From: Vitellaria paradoxa
Lineage: Eukaryota; Streptophyta; Magnoliopsida; Ericales; Sapotaceae
Direction: 5' to 3'
NCBI GenBank assembly: GCA_019916065.1
Contig: CM034233.1
Coordinates: forward strand, 38,666,862-38,730,861
DNA: 64,000 bases
Part shown: piece after piece, positions 1 to 13,300 of the stretch
How positions within the stretch are numbered: position 1 is the first letter of the stretch
How the letters are laid out: each line of letters starts with the position of its first letter
The notes under the pieces: model-generated
What the model was told of the DNA's origin: nothing
Databases searched by the model: none
Seen by the model: the letters and a program-made list of their open reading frames with translations, nothing else
Translations under genes and position numbers: made by a program

Positions 1-2
1 AA

Positions 3-3000
3 TTGGACAGCAGAACAGAAAGTGAACAGAAACAGCAATTTAGCACTTCTGAGAAAGAAATCATGTTTCAGAATGAAGAGCAAGAATTGAAGCAAAATGA
101 GAGACTAATTGGGGACAACAAGTTGGACAGCAGGAAACTTGAGGAAAAGCAGAATTTGAGCCAAGAAAATCAGGAAATTCTGATGCAGCCAAAGGAATAT
201 TCGAATACCAGCAAGCAACATTCGAATAGCAGTAAGCAGCAAATCAGAATCCAGAGAACAGAGCAGGTAAATTCTGAAAATAAAGAGGAAATTTCTGACA
301 ATAAGAAAAAAATTTCTGAGGAAAATCAGTTTGAAAAGAGTGAAAAAGATTTTGAAAATAAAGAGATTTTGAATAAAACCAAGTTGGACAAATCTGAATT
401 TGTTCCAAAACTTCCATTTCCACAAAGATTGAACAAAGCCAAGAAAGAGAATTTGAATTCTGACATCTATGAATTGTTCAAACAAGTCAGAATCAATATT
501 CCCTTACTTGATGCAATTAAACAAAATCCATCTTATGGAAAATTTTTGAAAGATTTGTGTACTGTTAAGAGGAAAATGAATGTGAAAGAAAGAGCATTTT
601 TGACTGAACAAGTGAGCTCCATTTTGCAATTTAAAACTCCTCCCAAATATAAAGATCCAGGTTGCCCCACCATAGCCTGCTTAATTGGGAATCAAAGGGT
701 AGATCAAGCTTTGCTAGATTTAGGTGCAAGTGTCAACCTCTTACCATTCACTGTTTACAAACAGCTGGGGTTGGGAGAACTTAGACCTACTAGGGTGACA
801 CTACAACTTGCTGATAGGTCAGTTAAAGTCCCTAGGGGTGTGGTTGAGGATGTCTTGATTCAAGTGGATCATTTTTACTTTCCAGTGGACTTTATAGTGC
901 TAGATACTCAGCCCATTCAAGGAAACCAACCAGCTGTACCTGTTATCCTAGGAAGACCATTTTTGGCCACCTCAAATGCCTTGATCAATTGTAGAACTGG
1001 AGTTATCAAGTTCTCCTTTGGAAACATGACAATTGAGAAAAACATCTTCAAGGTGACCAAACAGCCGAGTGATTATGAGGAAGTAGAGGAAGTTGATTGG
1101 ATTCAAACAACCACTCAAGATCACTTTGATAGAGAGTATTTTGATGACCCTTTGGAGAAAGCCTTAGTGAATAATGAGCAAGTAGATTTCCTAGCTGATT
1201 GTGACTTGGAGAATTGTGAGGGAGGAGAATTTGAGGAAATGAAAAATTCAGTGCTAATGATGAATCAGTGGAGACAATCTGTTGAGTCTTTAGAGCTGTC
1301 CATAGCCAAGCCTCTGTCATTTTTGGACCAGCCACCAAAACCTGAGAGAAAACCTTTGCCAAGTGACTTGAAGTATGTATTTTTGGGTGAGGGAGAGTCC
1401 TATCCAGCTGTCATTTCATCTCAGCTGAGTTTGGACCAAGAAAATAGACTTGTGGAAGTCTTGAGGAAGCATAGAGGAGCTTTGGGCTGGACTATAGCAG
1501 ATCTGCAGGGAATAAGTCCATTGATTTGCACTCATAGAATATTTTTGGAGGATGAGGCCAAGCCTATTAGGCAAATGCAAAGGAGACTCAACCCCAACAT
1601 GAAAGAGGTTGTTAGAGGGGAGGTAATCAAGCTTTTGGATGCTGGAATTATCTACCCCATCTCAGATTCTAAGTGGGTGAGTCCAACTCAGGTAGTGCCT
1701 AAGAAATCTGGAGTGACTGTGATTAAGAATGAAAAAGAGGAATTAGTTCCAATGCGCATCCAAACAGGATGGCGCATGTGCATAGATTATAGAAAGTTGA
1801 ATGCAGTCACAAGGAAAGATCACTTCCCTCTTCCATTCCTAGATCAGGTATTGGAAAGAGTGGCAGGGCATGCATTTTACTGTTTCTTGGATGGTTACTC
1901 TGGGTATAATCAGATTGAGATTGCATTGGAGGATCAGGAAAAGACCACATTCACTTGCCCATTTGGCACATTTGCATATAGGCGTATGCCTTTTGGTCTT
2001 TGCAATGCTCCTGCAACATTTCAGAGATGTATGATGAGTCTGTTTAGTGATTTTGTAGAGAGATTCCTTGAAGTTTTTATGGATGACTTTTCAGTATATG
2101 GCAGTGACTTTGATACATGTTTGGGAAACTTAGAGAAGGTTTTGATTAGATGTGAGGAGAAAAACTTGGTTTTGAATTGGGAAAAATGCCACTTTATGGT
2201 AACTCATGGAATTGTCCTTGGCCACATAGTGTCTTCTAGGGGGATAGAAGTAGACAAAGCTAAAGTGGAAATTATTCAAAAACTTCCTACCCCTAGATGT
2301 GTTAAGGATATCAGATCATTTCTTGGCCATGCTGGGTTTTATAGAAGGTTTATTGCATCATTCAGTGCCATTGCTAGACCTTTGTGCAACCTTCTATCCC
2401 AGGATGTTCCCTTTGATTGGACACCAGAGTGTCAGGCCTCATTTGATAGACTTAAGAGTTTGCTCACCTCAGCTCCCATTATGCAGCCACCAGACTGGAC
2501 TTTACCATTTGAGATCATGTGTGATGCTAGTGATTGTGCCATTGGTGCAGTGCTAGGACAGAGGAGGGATAGGAGACCACATGTGTTGTACTATGCTAGC
2601 AAAACCCTTAGTGAAGCACAAAGGAATTACACTACTACTGAGAAGGAGTTGCTAGCAGTAGTATATGCCTTGGACAAGTTCAGATCATACCTGGTAGGTT
2701 CCCATGTCATAGTATACACTGACCATGCTGCTTTGAAGTATCTCTTGACCAAACCTGATGCTAAGCCTAGACTTATTAGATGGATTCTTCTGCTTCAAGA
2801 ATTTGATTTAGAAATCAAGGACAAAAAGGGAGTTGAAAATGTAGTTGCTGATCACCTTTCTAGACTCCCACATCAGGATTTAGCATCTTTTGATTCTCCC
2901 ATCAATGAGACATTCCCTGATGAGCAGTTGTTCCACATAGACTCTTCTGAGGTACCTTGGTTTGCAGATATAGCCAACTACCTAGCTTCAGGTATTGTGC

Positions 3001-4112
3001 CTTCTCACTGGACCATGCTGGATAGAAGGAAGTTCTTTAGGAATGTGAGACACTTTTTCTGGGATGACCCTTATTTGTTTAAGTATTGCTCAGATCAAGT
3101 CATAAGGAGATGCATACCCGAGAGTGAAGCCCAGAGTGTCATTAGTTTTTGTCATACTCTTGCATGTGGAGGTCATTTTTCAGCTAGGAAGACAGTGGCA
3201 AAGATTTTACAGAGTGGATTGTTTTGGCCTACCATGTTTAGGGATGTGCATGCCTTTTGTGTTGCTTGTGATAGGTGTCAAAGGCTTGGTAAAATCACTA
3301 GGAGAAACATGATGCCACTTCACCCCATTTATGTGCTTGATATCTTTGATTGTTGGGGTATGGATTTTATGGGACCATTTGTGAATTCATTTGGCAATGA
3401 GTATATCTTAGTGGCAGTGGATTATGTTTCAAAGTGGGTAGAAGCCATACCAACTAGGACCAATGACCACAAGGTAGTGATAAAATTTTTGAAGGAAAAT
3501 GTGTTTTCAAGATTTGGAATGCCAAAGGCCATGATAAGTGATAGGGGAACACATTTTTGCAATAGACATGTTGGTCTTTTGATGAAGAAGTATGGGGTGT
3601 TACACAAAGTTGGAACATCTTACCACCCCCAAACAAGTGGACAAGCTGAATTAGCCAATAGAGAGATCAAAAGAATCATTGAAAAAACAGTGAATCCCAC
3701 AAGGAAAGATTGGTCTTTGAAATTGGTTGATGCACTTTGGGCTTATAGGACTGCCTACAAGACTATCCTAGGCATGTCTCCTTATAGGTTAGTGTATGGA
3801 AAAGCTTGTCATCTTCCTGTGGAACTTGAACACAAGGCCTTTTGGGCAGTGAGACATTTTAATGAGAGCATCACTGAATCTGGTTTTCAAAGAAAATTGC
3901 AACTAAATGAGCTTGAGGAGATTAGGAATGATGCATATGAGAATGCTAAGATCACCAAGGATAGAGTGAAGAAATGGCATGATACACATATCCTCAAAAG
4001 AGAGTTGTTTGTGGGTCAAAAGGTCTTGTTGTATGACTCAAGGTTACACTTGTTTCCTGGGAAGTTGAAAGTCAAGATGGAGTGGTCCATATGTGATTCA
4101 GAACATCACTGA
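3..4112 (+). CDS. Unit A gag-pol polyprotein, 5' end outside window, 3' frameshift
   Basis: This is the 3' two thirds of the gag-pol gene and the reading frame enters from the left. Compared with unit C, it starts in the low-complexity Q/E/K/S-rich linker between the gag zinc knuckle and protease. It then contains the protease ([10 protein letters not shown]), reverse transcriptase with FMDD, RNase H ([16 protein letters not shown]), the HHCC integrase finger and the DDE core. Near 4068 a net one-base gain relative to the other units shifts the frame. The native C-terminus (GPY integrase motif and last ~50 residues) is replaced by a short unrelated tail ending at 4112; the original stop is at 4249-4251. 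The catalytic residues look intact but the integrase tail is lost, so this copy is probably defective unless the indel is a sequencing error. Confidence 0.92.
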   Translation: MDSRTESEQKQQFSTSEKEIMFQNEEQELKQNERLIGDNKLDSRKLEEKQNLSQENQEILMQPKEYSNTSKQHSNSSKQQIRIQRTEQVNSENKEEISDNKKKISEENQFEKSEKDFENKEILNKTKLDKSEFVPKLPFPQRLNKAKKENLNSDIYELFKQVRINIPLLDAIKQNPSYGKFLKDLCTVKRKMNVKERAFLTEQVSSILQFKTPPKYKDPGCPTIACLIGNQRVDQALLDLGASVNLLPFTVYKQLGLGELRPTRVTLQLADRSVKVPRGVVEDVLIQVDHFYFPVDFIVLDTQPIQGNQPAVPVILGRPFLATSNALINCRTGVIKFSFGNMTIEKNIFKVTKQPSDYEEVEEVDWIQTTTQDHFDREYFDDPLEKALVNNEQVDFLADCDLENCEGGEFEEMKNSVLMMNQWRQSVESLELSIAKPLSFLDQPPKPERKPLPSDLKYVFLGEGESYPAVISSQLSLDQENRLVEVLRKHRGALGWTIADLQGISPLICTHRIFLEDEAKPIRQMQRRLNPNMKEVVRGEVIKLLDAGIIYPISDSKWVSPTQVVPKKSGVTVIKNEKEELVPMRIQTGWRMCIDYRKLNAVTRKDHFPLPFLDQVLERVAGHAFYCFLDGYSGYNQIEIALEDQEKTTFTCPFGTFAYRRMPFGLCNAPATFQRCMMSLFSDFVERFLEVFMDDFSVYGSDFDTCLGNLEKVLIRCEEKNLVLNWEKCHFMVTHGIVLGHIVSSRGIEVDKAKVEIIQKLPTPRCVKDIRSFLGHAGFYRRFIASFSAIARPLCNLLSQDVPFDWTPECQASFDRLKSLLTSAPIMQPPDWTLPFEIMCDASDCAIGAVLGQRRDRRPHVLYYASKTLSEAQRNYTTTEKELLAVVYALDKFRSYLVGSHVIVYTDHAALKYLLTKPDAKPRLIRWILLLQEFDLEIKDKKGVENVVADHLSRLPHQDLASFDSPINETFPDEQLFHIDSSEVPWFADIANYLASGIVPSHWTMLDRRKFFRNVRHFFWDDPYLFKYCSDQVIRRCIPESEAQSVISFCHTLACGGHFSARKTVAKILQSGLFWPTMFRDVHAFCVACDRCQRLGKITRRNMMPLHPIYVLDIFDCWGMDFMGPFVNSFGNEYILVAVDYVSKWVEAIPTRTNDHKVVIKFLKENVFSRFGMPKAMISDRGTHFCNRHVGLLMKKYGVLHKVGTSYHPQTSGQAELANREIKRIIEKTVNPTRKDWSLKLVDALWAYRTAYKTILGMSPYRLVYGKACHLPVELEHKAFWAVRHFNESITESGFQRKLQLNELEEIRNDAYENAKITKDRVKKWHDTHILKRELFVGQKVLLYDSRLHLFPGKLKVKMEWSICDSEHH

Positions 4113-5332
4113 GTTTGGGGCTGTTGACATTCAAAATCCAACCTCCAAGAATGTTTTTAGAGTGAATGGACAGAGATTGAAAGAGTATCATGAGAATTTT
4201 GTTGCTGAAGTAGAGAGTTGGGATCTTGAAGATCCCCCAAATTCTGTTTGAATGAAGGAAGAATTCTGATTTTGTATCATAGTAGTGTAGGTTCTGTTAT
4301 GCTTTTGATTTTCTGTTTTCTTTTGTTTTTGTAAAAAAAAAAAAAAAAAAAGAGGTTGTATATGGTTATTGCTAACCTTCAGTTTTCAGCCTGCAAGTAG
4401 TACTCAACTGAGGAAGTGAAGAATCTGCTTGATGAAAAGAATCTAGTCAAATCTGATGTGATCAGTTGCAATTGCAACTGCAGCTGTGATCATGCAGTAG
4501 CTGGACTAAATGCCTTGCCACTGCTGAAATGTGAGCTTGAAACAAGTTGGTGGGGAATTGGTCACAGCAGCTGACTATCAGCTTTCATTTCTTGGTAATA
4601 AGTTGAATTTTCATTCACAATCTTCAGGTATGTTACTTCACCAACCTTTCTTTAACTTGCTGGTTTAATACATTGAGGACAATGCATGATTTTAGTTGGG
4701 GGGGACACAATCTGAGTTTGTGGATGTGAATAGTATTTTTACTGCAATTTGCTGAATTGAGTGATTGGATATGATCAGAATGTTTTGAATATGATTTGGA
4801 ATTGCTTGAATTGAATTAAGATCATGCTTATGTCAGTTTGAGTTTGCATATGTTGAAAATTTGAAAAAAAATTTTTTGAAAATTTGGAAAAATTGCAAAA
4901 CTTCTTCTTGAATTAGTTATTTCTTTTGAAATAATTTTCGAATCCTAGCTGTTGGCAAAACTTAATTTGAGTATTCTTAAGAAGTGGGGGAAGAATTTCT
5001 GGTTTTCTGGACACTGGAATTGCAAATTGCTGATAACCTGTATTCGAATATGGGTCTGGGTATTCGAATATGATGTCGGTTTTAAATCCTGTATATACCC
5101 GTGAGTGGCCCCATTCAAGTTTCTGTTCTATTCGAATACGAGCCCTGGTGCCCACAACCCTGAAACCTTCACCATTCCACATCTTCTTCCAGTCTTTTAC
5201 TTTCAGATTATCTGAGTGTGATTTTGAGTTGACATTGAAAGGAAGATTCAGATACAGAGCTGCGATTGAAGAAGCTAGGGTTTACAGCTTTGGAGAATTT
5301 CTGATAAAGGGTGGAGAATCAATTGAAGCAAG
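4113..5332 (+). other. Unit A pol-to-ORF2 spacer
   Basis: The stretch to 4251 is the out-of-frame end of pol. After it come a run of 19 A (4333-4351), an 18-bp perfect palindrome CAGTTGCAATTGCAACTG (4463-4480) and a second polypurine-type tract TAGTTGGGGGGG (4693-4704) that matches the true PPT. Three ATTCGAAT sites follow (5042, 5062, 5130). No conserved ORF was seen. The spacer probably serves as leader for ORF2 and may hold a central second-strand priming site. Confidence 0.7.
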
Positions 5333-6713
5333 ATGCCACCAAAGAGGATGAAGAAGATGGCTTACAAAGGTAAGGCTAAAAGAAGGAGCATGAGGATTTT
5401 GAGCCAACATGGTAAGGGTTCTTCACTTGTTGTTCAGGAACCCATAACATATGAACTGTCATCTTCTAAATCAGACCGTAGGTCCTCCTCTAGAACAGAA
5501 TCATTCCATTCTGTAGGTAATGAGAGTTTGAGTGAGAGACATGATGATCATGTCTCTAATGTTGAAAAGGAAAACTCTGTTGGAGTTCCTGAGAATGTGC
5601 CTACTAAGGAACACATGACTGCTACTGAGCATGAGGTCCACACCTCTGAAAAGGTTCCTGAGGATGAACCTGAAGCACAATCTGACCATGATCTGTTTGA
5701 TGAGGGTTCTTTTGATAACTTGAGGTTTTCCAACAAAGCTTCAAAGCTGAAATATGATGAGAATTACAGCAAGAGAGCTGTGTTGAGTGAAAGAGGAATT
5801 AAATTGGAGGATTACAATGAACCACCCTATGAATTGTTAGAATTATTTGAGAAAAGGGGCTGGGCACATTGGGTTACAACAAGTAGGAGGGCTGTGGTAC
5901 CATATGTGAGAGAGTTTTATTCAAATGCTGAAGTGGGCATGATTCATGGGAGACCTGAGATAAACTCTAAGGTTAGAGGGAAGAGAATTAGTTTGAATCT
6001 TGAGAAGATTTCTTTCATAGGTCACTTGCCTGTTGAAAGAATACCCGAATCCACACCTAAACAAAAAGCACGATGGGAGAAGCAATTGCATAAGGACAAT
6101 TTGGCTAGGCTCTTCACAGCCAACCCTCAAGCTCAATGGACCACTGCTAGGATGTCCTAAGTCAGGAATTACTCCCAAAAGTAATATCCTTCACATGCTA
6201 GTCTGTTCTTTATTTCTGCCACATGCTTACAAGTCAACCATCACTCTTGAACAAGCCATGATTATGGGAAAGTTGTTGTTAGGCATTCCCATGGATTTAC
6301 CTTACCACATTTGGTTGGTTATTTCTCATGTGGTAGAGAAACCAGAATCCACTGCTGGGCTGCCTTTTGGAGGTTTAATTACAGAGATAATTCAGCACTT
6401 TTTGGGAATAGAGGAAGAGGTAGGAATGGCCATTGTGAAAGCTGCTCCTTTGATAGACAAGATATCTATGAATCGAAGTCGAGGACAATTGAAGAAGGCT
6501 GCTCCACCTGCAGTTGAGAACAACCAGCAGCAGCCAGCAGAGGAGGAGGCAACTGAAGCAGTCCCTATGAGCACAGAGGAGAAGTTGACATTAATCCAGA
6601 AAAATCAAGAAGTACTGATGAGGGAAGTGAGTGAGCTGAGACAGGGGCAGCAAAAGCTTATTCGAATGGTGGAGAGCATATTCGAATGGAGTCAAGAAGG
6701 GAGAAATGCTTAA
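5333..6713 (+). pseudogene. Unit A second ORF (Athila env-position protein), frameshifted
   Basis: The gene starts with ATG and a basic N-terminus (MPPKRMKKMAYKGKAKRRS). It has the same layout as the 459-codon ORF of units B and C. An extra T around 6158 turns the codons after residue 275 into an immediate stop, so only the N-terminal 60% is in frame with the start. The rest of the coding sequence (6159-6713) is still clear in a shifted frame, including the C-terminal coiled-coil segment. Relative to the intact copies this single indel is the only inactivating change I noticed. It may be a real mutation or a consensus error. Confidence 0.85.
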
Positions 6714-8427
6714 TTTCAGTACTTCAGCCATGATCCAGACTCTTTTGTCCTTGAAACCAGATTTTTGACAGCAAATCTTCAGAATATTTCAAATATGTTT
6801 TGTCAACAATAGGATTTGGATTAATGTTCCTGCTGTTTGTTTCTTTTGATTAGGTTTAAGTTGTTTTGTTTTACTTTTGCTACCTATGACTTTGAACTTA
6901 CAACTTGGAATGAATGAAATTTCTGTTTTCTTGGAATTAGTGATGTCATTTGCATAAATTGGATTGAGCTGAGTTGAAGTATGGAATTTTAAAGAGTTGT
7001 TGTGATTGCCATGTGTTTTTAAGTTGAAAAGTGTGTGAATGGATTTAGTTTGAGGATTGTTGATCTAACATTTGTCTTGAGGAATGAATTTATGAATGAA
7101 TAATGTGTTTTATGGATTTCTAGATATAGTGGAGACTTAAAACCTGAAGTGAGATATTTGAGCCTTAAACTTTGTTCATGAGAGACTTCATTTACTCTAA
7201 GGGCTTTCCAAAAGCTCAAGCTTTTTGCACTTCAAATTCCTTCAATAACTCCACTTATACTATTTTGCTTTGGGTGTTTGTGAAGTGATGGAAGAATGGA
7301 ACTAGACTTCTGATTCTTAGTTTTTATGGTTGAATGAAATGAAACCAAGGAAATGATATTAGGCCATTTTTCTTATCTTTTGAGCTTAAAAAAATTTTCC
7401 TTTTCTTTGATGAACATCATCCTTGGAGCCAAGTTTGAGCTTTATTAGAGCATTCATACTTCTTTATTCTTACCACATCATACCCTTAACCATTATGAAT
7501 GCTCTTTAGCCTTCCCTAACAGATTGGAATACACTGAAAATATTAAGGAAGAGAAATGAACAACATTTTGGGATTTGGAGGTGAGAAGAAAGAAAAATGA
7601 ATGGAATGAGGAAAAAGGAATTGTTAAGGGAAATTGTTGATAAAAAGAAAATCAAAAAGGTGGAAACTGTTTTAATTTTGAAGTACATTCACTTGAGGTA
7701 AATTTCTAAAAAAAAAAAAAAAAACAATATAAATGAATTGGAGAAGGGTGGAAGAAAGTTTATTTCAGTGTTCCAAATCAGTTTTTGAATTCCTTATCCT
7801 TTCCTTCTATTACCTTATTAAACCTCATGGCCCCATTACAACCCATTGCAAGTCCTAATTGATCTTTGAAAGAATTTTCATTCAATTGTGAAATTTAGGA
7901 ATTAGGGAATCATGGTGAAAATTCTGAAATTACTTTGCTACATCATTCCTTCATGGAGTTATGCCAAGTCTAATTCTTTCTTGAATACATCGTTTTTGAC
8001 TTGTTGATGCCACCTTCTAGAATTTGATGAACATTTACTCTTAATAAGGGGCATCTTGAGTGAAACCTTGTGTGCTCTATTTTCTTTGGAGTGAATTCCA
8101 AGGTGAGATTTGAAGTCAAAACTTGGGAATGAAATGGAATGCAAAGTTCAGAATTAAATGAAGTTCTAAAGATGTATGTTAAGATTGATAGAGTTAAAAG
8201 CTGCTATTCATTCACATTCATTTCACACATTTGGCAAGTTTCACATCTCTTATAAAATTTTAAATTTTAAACTTTGCTTATGATAATTTTTGCTCATGGT
8301 GTTGACTAATTCCATATGAATAGCTGAAATATCATTCAAATTGAAATGAAATTAATGCTTTTGGAATTCTCTCCTATTTCTTCTATTAGAAGCATTACTA
8401 GGGACTAGTAATGTTGTAGTTGGGGGG
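6714..8427 (+). other. Unit A 3' non-coding tail between ORF2 and LTR
   Basis: About 1.7 kb with no supported ORF. It is rich in TTGAA/GAATG words, has a 17-A run at 7708-7724, and ends in the polypurine tract that primes plus-strand synthesis. The same region is present in units B, C and D, so it is a stable part of the element. Confidence 0.75.
8417..8427 (+). promoter_or_regulatory. Polypurine tract, unit A
   Basis: TAGTTGGGGGG lies directly before the TG that opens LTR1. This is the expected place for the plus-strand primer of an LTR retrotransposon. Confidence 0.85.
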
Positions 8428-9952
8428 TGTGTGATTGGACATCAATTGTTACATATTTATACATTCAAATTACACTTGCACACATCATAAAAAGATATAA
8501 AATCTATGTTTTGTGCAGATTTCATCTCCATATCTCCAAAGTGGAATATGTGTTGATTTCCATCACAAAAACAAGAAATTAAGCTACATTGAGGATGTTG
8601 AGAAGAAAGCATGCTGCACAACACATCAAAGGATTGAAGCTATGTCAGAAGAAGAAGAAAATTCAGTTGAAATCAATGCAAAGAGATCAGAATCACTATT
8701 CTGGAAATTTCTGCAGCAGAGGATCATATTCGAATATGGTTTTACTGTATTCGAATATAAGCTTCTTCACAGCAACGAATTCCATGTGACCCCAACTTCC
8801 CCATGTGATGTAACCTGCAATCCAGGGAGGGCAAATCAGGAAAAAAAAGATATAGGAGAGAGAAGGAGCCATCATGAGGACAACATTCGGTTAGAGGAGA
8901 GAGAAAGAGAGGAGAGAGAAGGAAGAGAGAAGGGGAGTGAGACACACGCAAAAAGAAAACAGAGAACATTCGGGGAAGAGATTCAGTTTTTGTAGAGAGA
9001 GTTTTTGAGAGAAATTCATTGAGAGTTCATAGTTTTACATTGGAATTTCATTTCGGCATTAGAGTTTTTGAGATTTACATTTTGAATTCATTCCAATTTC
9101 TGTAATCAGATTTTGCAGTTCTAAATCCATTTAACTTTCAATTTCAGATTGTAATGTCTTCCAATCAGATTTCACTTCTGTTTTCTTCTTTTTAACATGC
9201 TCGGCTAAGTCTTCTTGGGCCAAGGCAAGGGTAATGCCCTTCCAATGAATCTCAAGTGGCCGAACTTCATGGATTTACTTTGAGTTCTTATGGTTATCAA
9301 GTCAATTTGCAGCTGGGTGTCTTAGAACTCATTGATTCAAGACCCGATTAATCCAACTTTGTATATCCTATTGATGAGTTCATAGGTGTTGCTTAACTTA
9401 GAACTCTCATGACATTGTTGTATGTGGGTTGCTAGAATTAGAACTCCTATTGTCCTTAAAATAGGTTATGCACATTGAGTGTTTAATCCATGGTTTGTTT
9501 CAATTGAAATTAATTTTCTCAAAAATCAGTACAAATTGATTTGGTAATTTATAAACTCTTGGCACTTGAAATTCATTCGGATTGGTATTAAACTTGTCTT
9601 GCTCAACCTTTTTATCACTTAATCTTTGAGTTTAAATTCACTTTGCTTTTGGAAAATTAGTTCAAAACCATCAACCAACCAAATCAGATTTTAATTTTCT
9701 ATTTCACATTTTTCTGTGAGTTGTGTTTTGCCAAATTAATCTCCATTAGAGTCATTCACTTCATTACTCCCTAGATCCCTGTGGAAATGACCTGGGACTT
9801 ACCAGTTATTTTGTGCTTCAACCACACCTTGCACTTGGGGGAAAACTTGTCTTGATTTACCTCACTTAACATTTTCTTTAAATTTGAATTTATAATCTGA
9901 ATTTTCATTTGAGCTTTTATCTTGGAGTGAGGTAATTAAACAAGAACAAGCA
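8428..9952 (+). repeat. LTR1 (shared by units A and B), 1,525 bp
   Basis: The LTR starts TGTGTGATTGG after the G-run and ends ACAAGAACAAGCA, 8 bp before the PBS. A TATAAAA box lies at 8496-8502, only ~70 bp from the start. Two ATTCGAAT sites (8728, 8749) are 21 bp apart. A GA-rich tract follows at about 8870-8936. A nested hairpin region lies at 9201-9263. It shares several diagnostic variants with LTR3 (for example GGTAATGCCC) rather than with LTR2 and LTR4. Its GA-rich stretch and the sequence just after it differ most from the other three copies. Confidence 0.94.
9201..9263 (+). other. Nested hairpin-forming segment in LTR1
   Basis: An outer stem TCGGC (9201-9205) / GCCGA (9259-9263) encloses two inner hairpins: CTTGG-G-CCAAG (9214-9224) and AAGGG-TAATG-CCCTT (9227-9241). 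In LTR2 and LTR4 the second stem is changed but still pairs as AAGG/CCTT. An RNA role such as dimerisation or packaging is inference. Confidence 0.4.
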
Positions 9953-10308
9953 CAAATTTATGGCGCCGTTGCCGGGGATCTTTGAGAAGCAATGGTGTTT
10001 TGAGCCTTTGGAGCATTAACTGGCAGTACATCTCACCACCATTTTCAACAACAGAGCTGCTTAACTTGTTGAGTAACTTTGTTTCATCTCTATTTCTATT
10101 TCTTTTATAGTCTTGGTTGTTAGTTTAGTTTTAGAACTGTTTGCATCTGAATCCTGAATTTCTGATTTGAAACTAGTTCATCTGATATTCGAATACGGCT
10201 GCATTTCTCTGCTGTAGAGCTGTAGTTGCAATTCTCTGTGAATCAGTAGATGAAATTGTGAAGTTAGGAGTTTAGATTGGAGTTTTGTTTCAGTCTGAAT
10301 TTCTGTTT
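9953..10308 (+). other. Unit B leader: PBS to gag start
   Basis: Untranslated leader of ~356 bp. It begins with an 8-bp spacer and the PBS and contains one ATTCGAAT site at 10187. The gag-pol ATG (10309) begins the peptide MLLRSGK. Upstream in-frame codons are open only from a TTG, so the ATG is preferred. Confidence 0.75.
9961..9978 (+). promoter_or_regulatory. Primer-binding site (tRNA-Asp), unit B
   Basis: TGGCGCCGTTGCCGGGGA is complementary to the CCA-bearing 3' end of plant tRNA-Asp, the primer typical of Athila elements. It sits 8 bp after the LTR end. Confidence 0.93.
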
Positions 10309-13300
10309 ATGCTTTTAAGGTCTGGTAAACTTGTTGGAAACAGATCTGAATTGCATTCTCCATCTTCTCTTGCTGAATTGATTGAATTTGCTGCACTACA
10401 TTCACAATCTGAATTTTCTGTTGCACATATGGATCCACCACCACCTGTTCTGCCGGAAGGAAGTGTTCAAGGAGAGAATGATCAAATGGATCAAAACATC
10501 CTTAGACCTCTCCGGGAATATCTTTATCCAGCTAGACAAACCACTCCATCTTGCATTGTTCTTCCAAATGGACATCAGAATTTTTATCTTAAACCTGGAA
10601 CAATTCAGCTTTTACCAACTTTTCATGGCATGGACTCAGAAAATCCTTATATGCATATGAAAGAATTTGAAGATGTTTGTGGAACTTGCATGGATAGGAA
10701 TGTTAATGAGGACATGGTTAGGCTTAAATTATTTCCATTTTCATTGAAAGACAAGGCAAAAATGTGGTTGAATTCACTTGAGCCTAGATCAATAGGTACT
10801 TGGAGAGACATGCAAACAAAATTTTTGAAGAAGTATTTTCCTGCAAATAGAACTGTAATTCTTCAACAGCAAATAATGAATTTTGTGTGTAAATCCAATG
10901 AAACATTTGCTCAAGCATGGGAAAGATTCAAGGAATTATTGCAAGCATGTCCACATCATGGTTTTGAATCTTGGAGAATTGTTAATTTTTTCCATAATGC
11001 ATTAACTCCAAATCTGAAAATGTTGGTTGCCACCATGTGTAATGGTGAATTCTATGACAAAACTGCTGAAGAGGCTTACATTTCTTTGATGCTTTAGCTG
11101 AAAACACTAAACAGTGGGAGGTAGTCTCCCCATCTTGTTCTGAATTTTCTGACAGATCAAATGATAGAGGAAAGTTCCATCTCAATGGGGCAGATGATGT
11201 TGGAGCTAGGTTGGCTGCATTGTCAAGAAAGATTGAATTGATGGAGCAAAAGAAGCAACATTGAAGGAGAGTGAAGTGAAGTGTGTGATGTGTGAAACCG
11301 CAGACCACAGGACTGATGATTGCCCAACACTTCCAGCTTTTAAGGAAGTTCTCTATGGTCAAGCAAATCCCACACAAGCTGCAAGACCCTTCAATCAAAA
11401 TCAGGGGATGAACACATATTCGCAAGGCCATAGTCCATATTCGAATAACTACAACCCTGGCTACAGAAATCATCCAAACCTTTCCTTGGAAAGCAGAAGC
11501 ACAGAACCAACAATACCAACCTCAACAAAATGTGCAACCCCAACCATTTCCTTCTCAGCCTTTTCAACCTCAGCAGAATACAAATTTTTATCAGCCACCT
11601 CACAAAAGATCTTTGGAAGGACACCTTGCAACAATTTATGCAAGGGCAGATTGGAACCAACAATCAAAATTCCAAGTTTCAAGAGCAGACAAACAGGGCC
11701 ATGGAAGACATCCGAAGTCAATTGTCAAAGCTAACTCAAGCTTTAACCATCAGAGAATCAGGAAAGCTTCCATCTCAGCCAAGACCAAATCCTACAAGCC
11801 AAGTTCATTTCAGTGAATCATCTTCATCTGCTGCAAATGAAAATCTGGAGCATGTACAAGCTGTTTCAACATTGAGAAGTGGTAAGCAATTGTCAAGCCA
11901 GATTACAAACCACCTGCTGAAGAAATTGAGGAAGAAAATGAGCAAGAAATAATGAAAAATGAAGAGGAAATGCAGCTGAAACAGAAATTGGACAGCAGAA
12001 CAGAAAGTGAACAGAAACAGCAATTTAGCACTTCTGAGAAAGAAATCATGTTTCAGAATGAAGAGCAAGAATTGAAGCAAAATGAAAGACTAATTGGGGA
12101 CACAAGTTGGACAGCAGAAACTTGAGGAAAAGCAGAATCTGAGCCAAGAAATCAGGAAATTCTGATGCAGCCAAAGGAATATTCGAATACCAGCAAGCAA
12201 CATTCGAATAGCAGTAAGCAGCAAATCAGAATCCAGAGAACAGAGCAGGTAAATTCTGAAAATAAAGAGGAAATTTCTGACAATAAGAAAAAAATTTCTG
12301 AGGAAAATCAGTTTGAAAAGAGTGAAAAAGATTTTGAAAATAAAGAGATTTTGAATAAAACCAAGTTGGACAAATCTGAATTTGTTCCAAAACTTCCATT
12401 TCCACAAAGATTGAACAAAGCCAAGAAAGAGAATTTGAATTCTGACATCTATGAATTGTTCAAACAAGTCAGAATCAATATTCCCTTACTTGATGCAATT
12501 AAACAAAATCCATCCTATGGAAAATTTTTGAAAGATTTGTGTACTGTTAAGAGGAAAATGAATGTGAAAGAAAGAGCATTTTTGACTGAACAAGTGAGCT
12601 CCATTTTGCAATTTAAAACTCCTCCCAAATATAAAGATCCAGGTTGCCCCACCATAGCCTGCTTAATTGGGAATCAAAGGGTAGATCAAGCTTTGCTAGA
12701 TTTAGGTGCAAGTGTCAACCTCTTACCATTCACTGTTTACAAACAGCTGGGGTTGGGAGAACTTAGACCTACTAGGGTGACACTACAACTTGCTGATAGG
12801 TCAGTTAAAGTCCCTAGGGGTGTGGTTGAGGATGTCTTGATTCAAGTGGATCATTTTTACTTTCCAGTGGACTTTATAGTGCTAGACACTCAGCCCATTC
12901 AAGGAAACCAACCAGCTGTACCTGTTATCCTAGGAAGACCATTTTTGGCCACCTCAAATGCCTTGATCAATTGTAGAACTGGAGTTATCAAGTTCTCCTT
13001 TGGAAACATGACAATTGAGAAAAACATCTTCAAGGTGACCAAACAGCCGAGTGATTATGAGGAAGTAGAGGAAGTTGATTGGATTCAAACAACCACTCAA
13101 GATCACTTTGATAGAGAGTATTTTGATGACCCTTTGGAGAAAGCCTTAGTGAATAATGAGCAAGTAGATTTCCTAGCTGATTGTGACTTGGAGAATTGTG
13201 AGGGAGGAGAATTTGAGGAAATGAAAAATTCAGTGCTAATGATGAATCAGTGGAGACAATCTGTTGAGTCTTTAGAGCTGTCCATAGCCAAGCCTCTGTC

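Noticed and set aside
105..485. Antisense frame of ~126 codons rich in Phe and Leu in each unit
   Set aside because: It is the complement of the Lys/Glu-rich gag-pol linker; the hydrophobic look is a codon shadow.
1048..1362. 104-codon antisense frame repeated in each unit
   Set aside because: It is the reverse strand of conserved protease-to-RT coding sequence. The recurrence comes from the tandem array, not from selection on an antisense gene.
4333..4351. Evidence of a processed pseudogene at the A-run
   Set aside because: No target duplication or gene-like sequence precedes it apart from pol itself. It is kept only as a speculative module scar in the findings.
8513..8995. 160-codon open frame inside LTR1 (similar frames in the other LTRs)
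   Set aside because: Its length and C-terminus change between the four LTRs through small indels and it shows no known domain. It is an incidental frame in a regulatory repeat.
9961..9978. Possible tRNA gene
   Set aside because: Only the 18-nt complement of the tRNA-Asp 3' end is present, at the PBS position. There is no cloverleaf around it.
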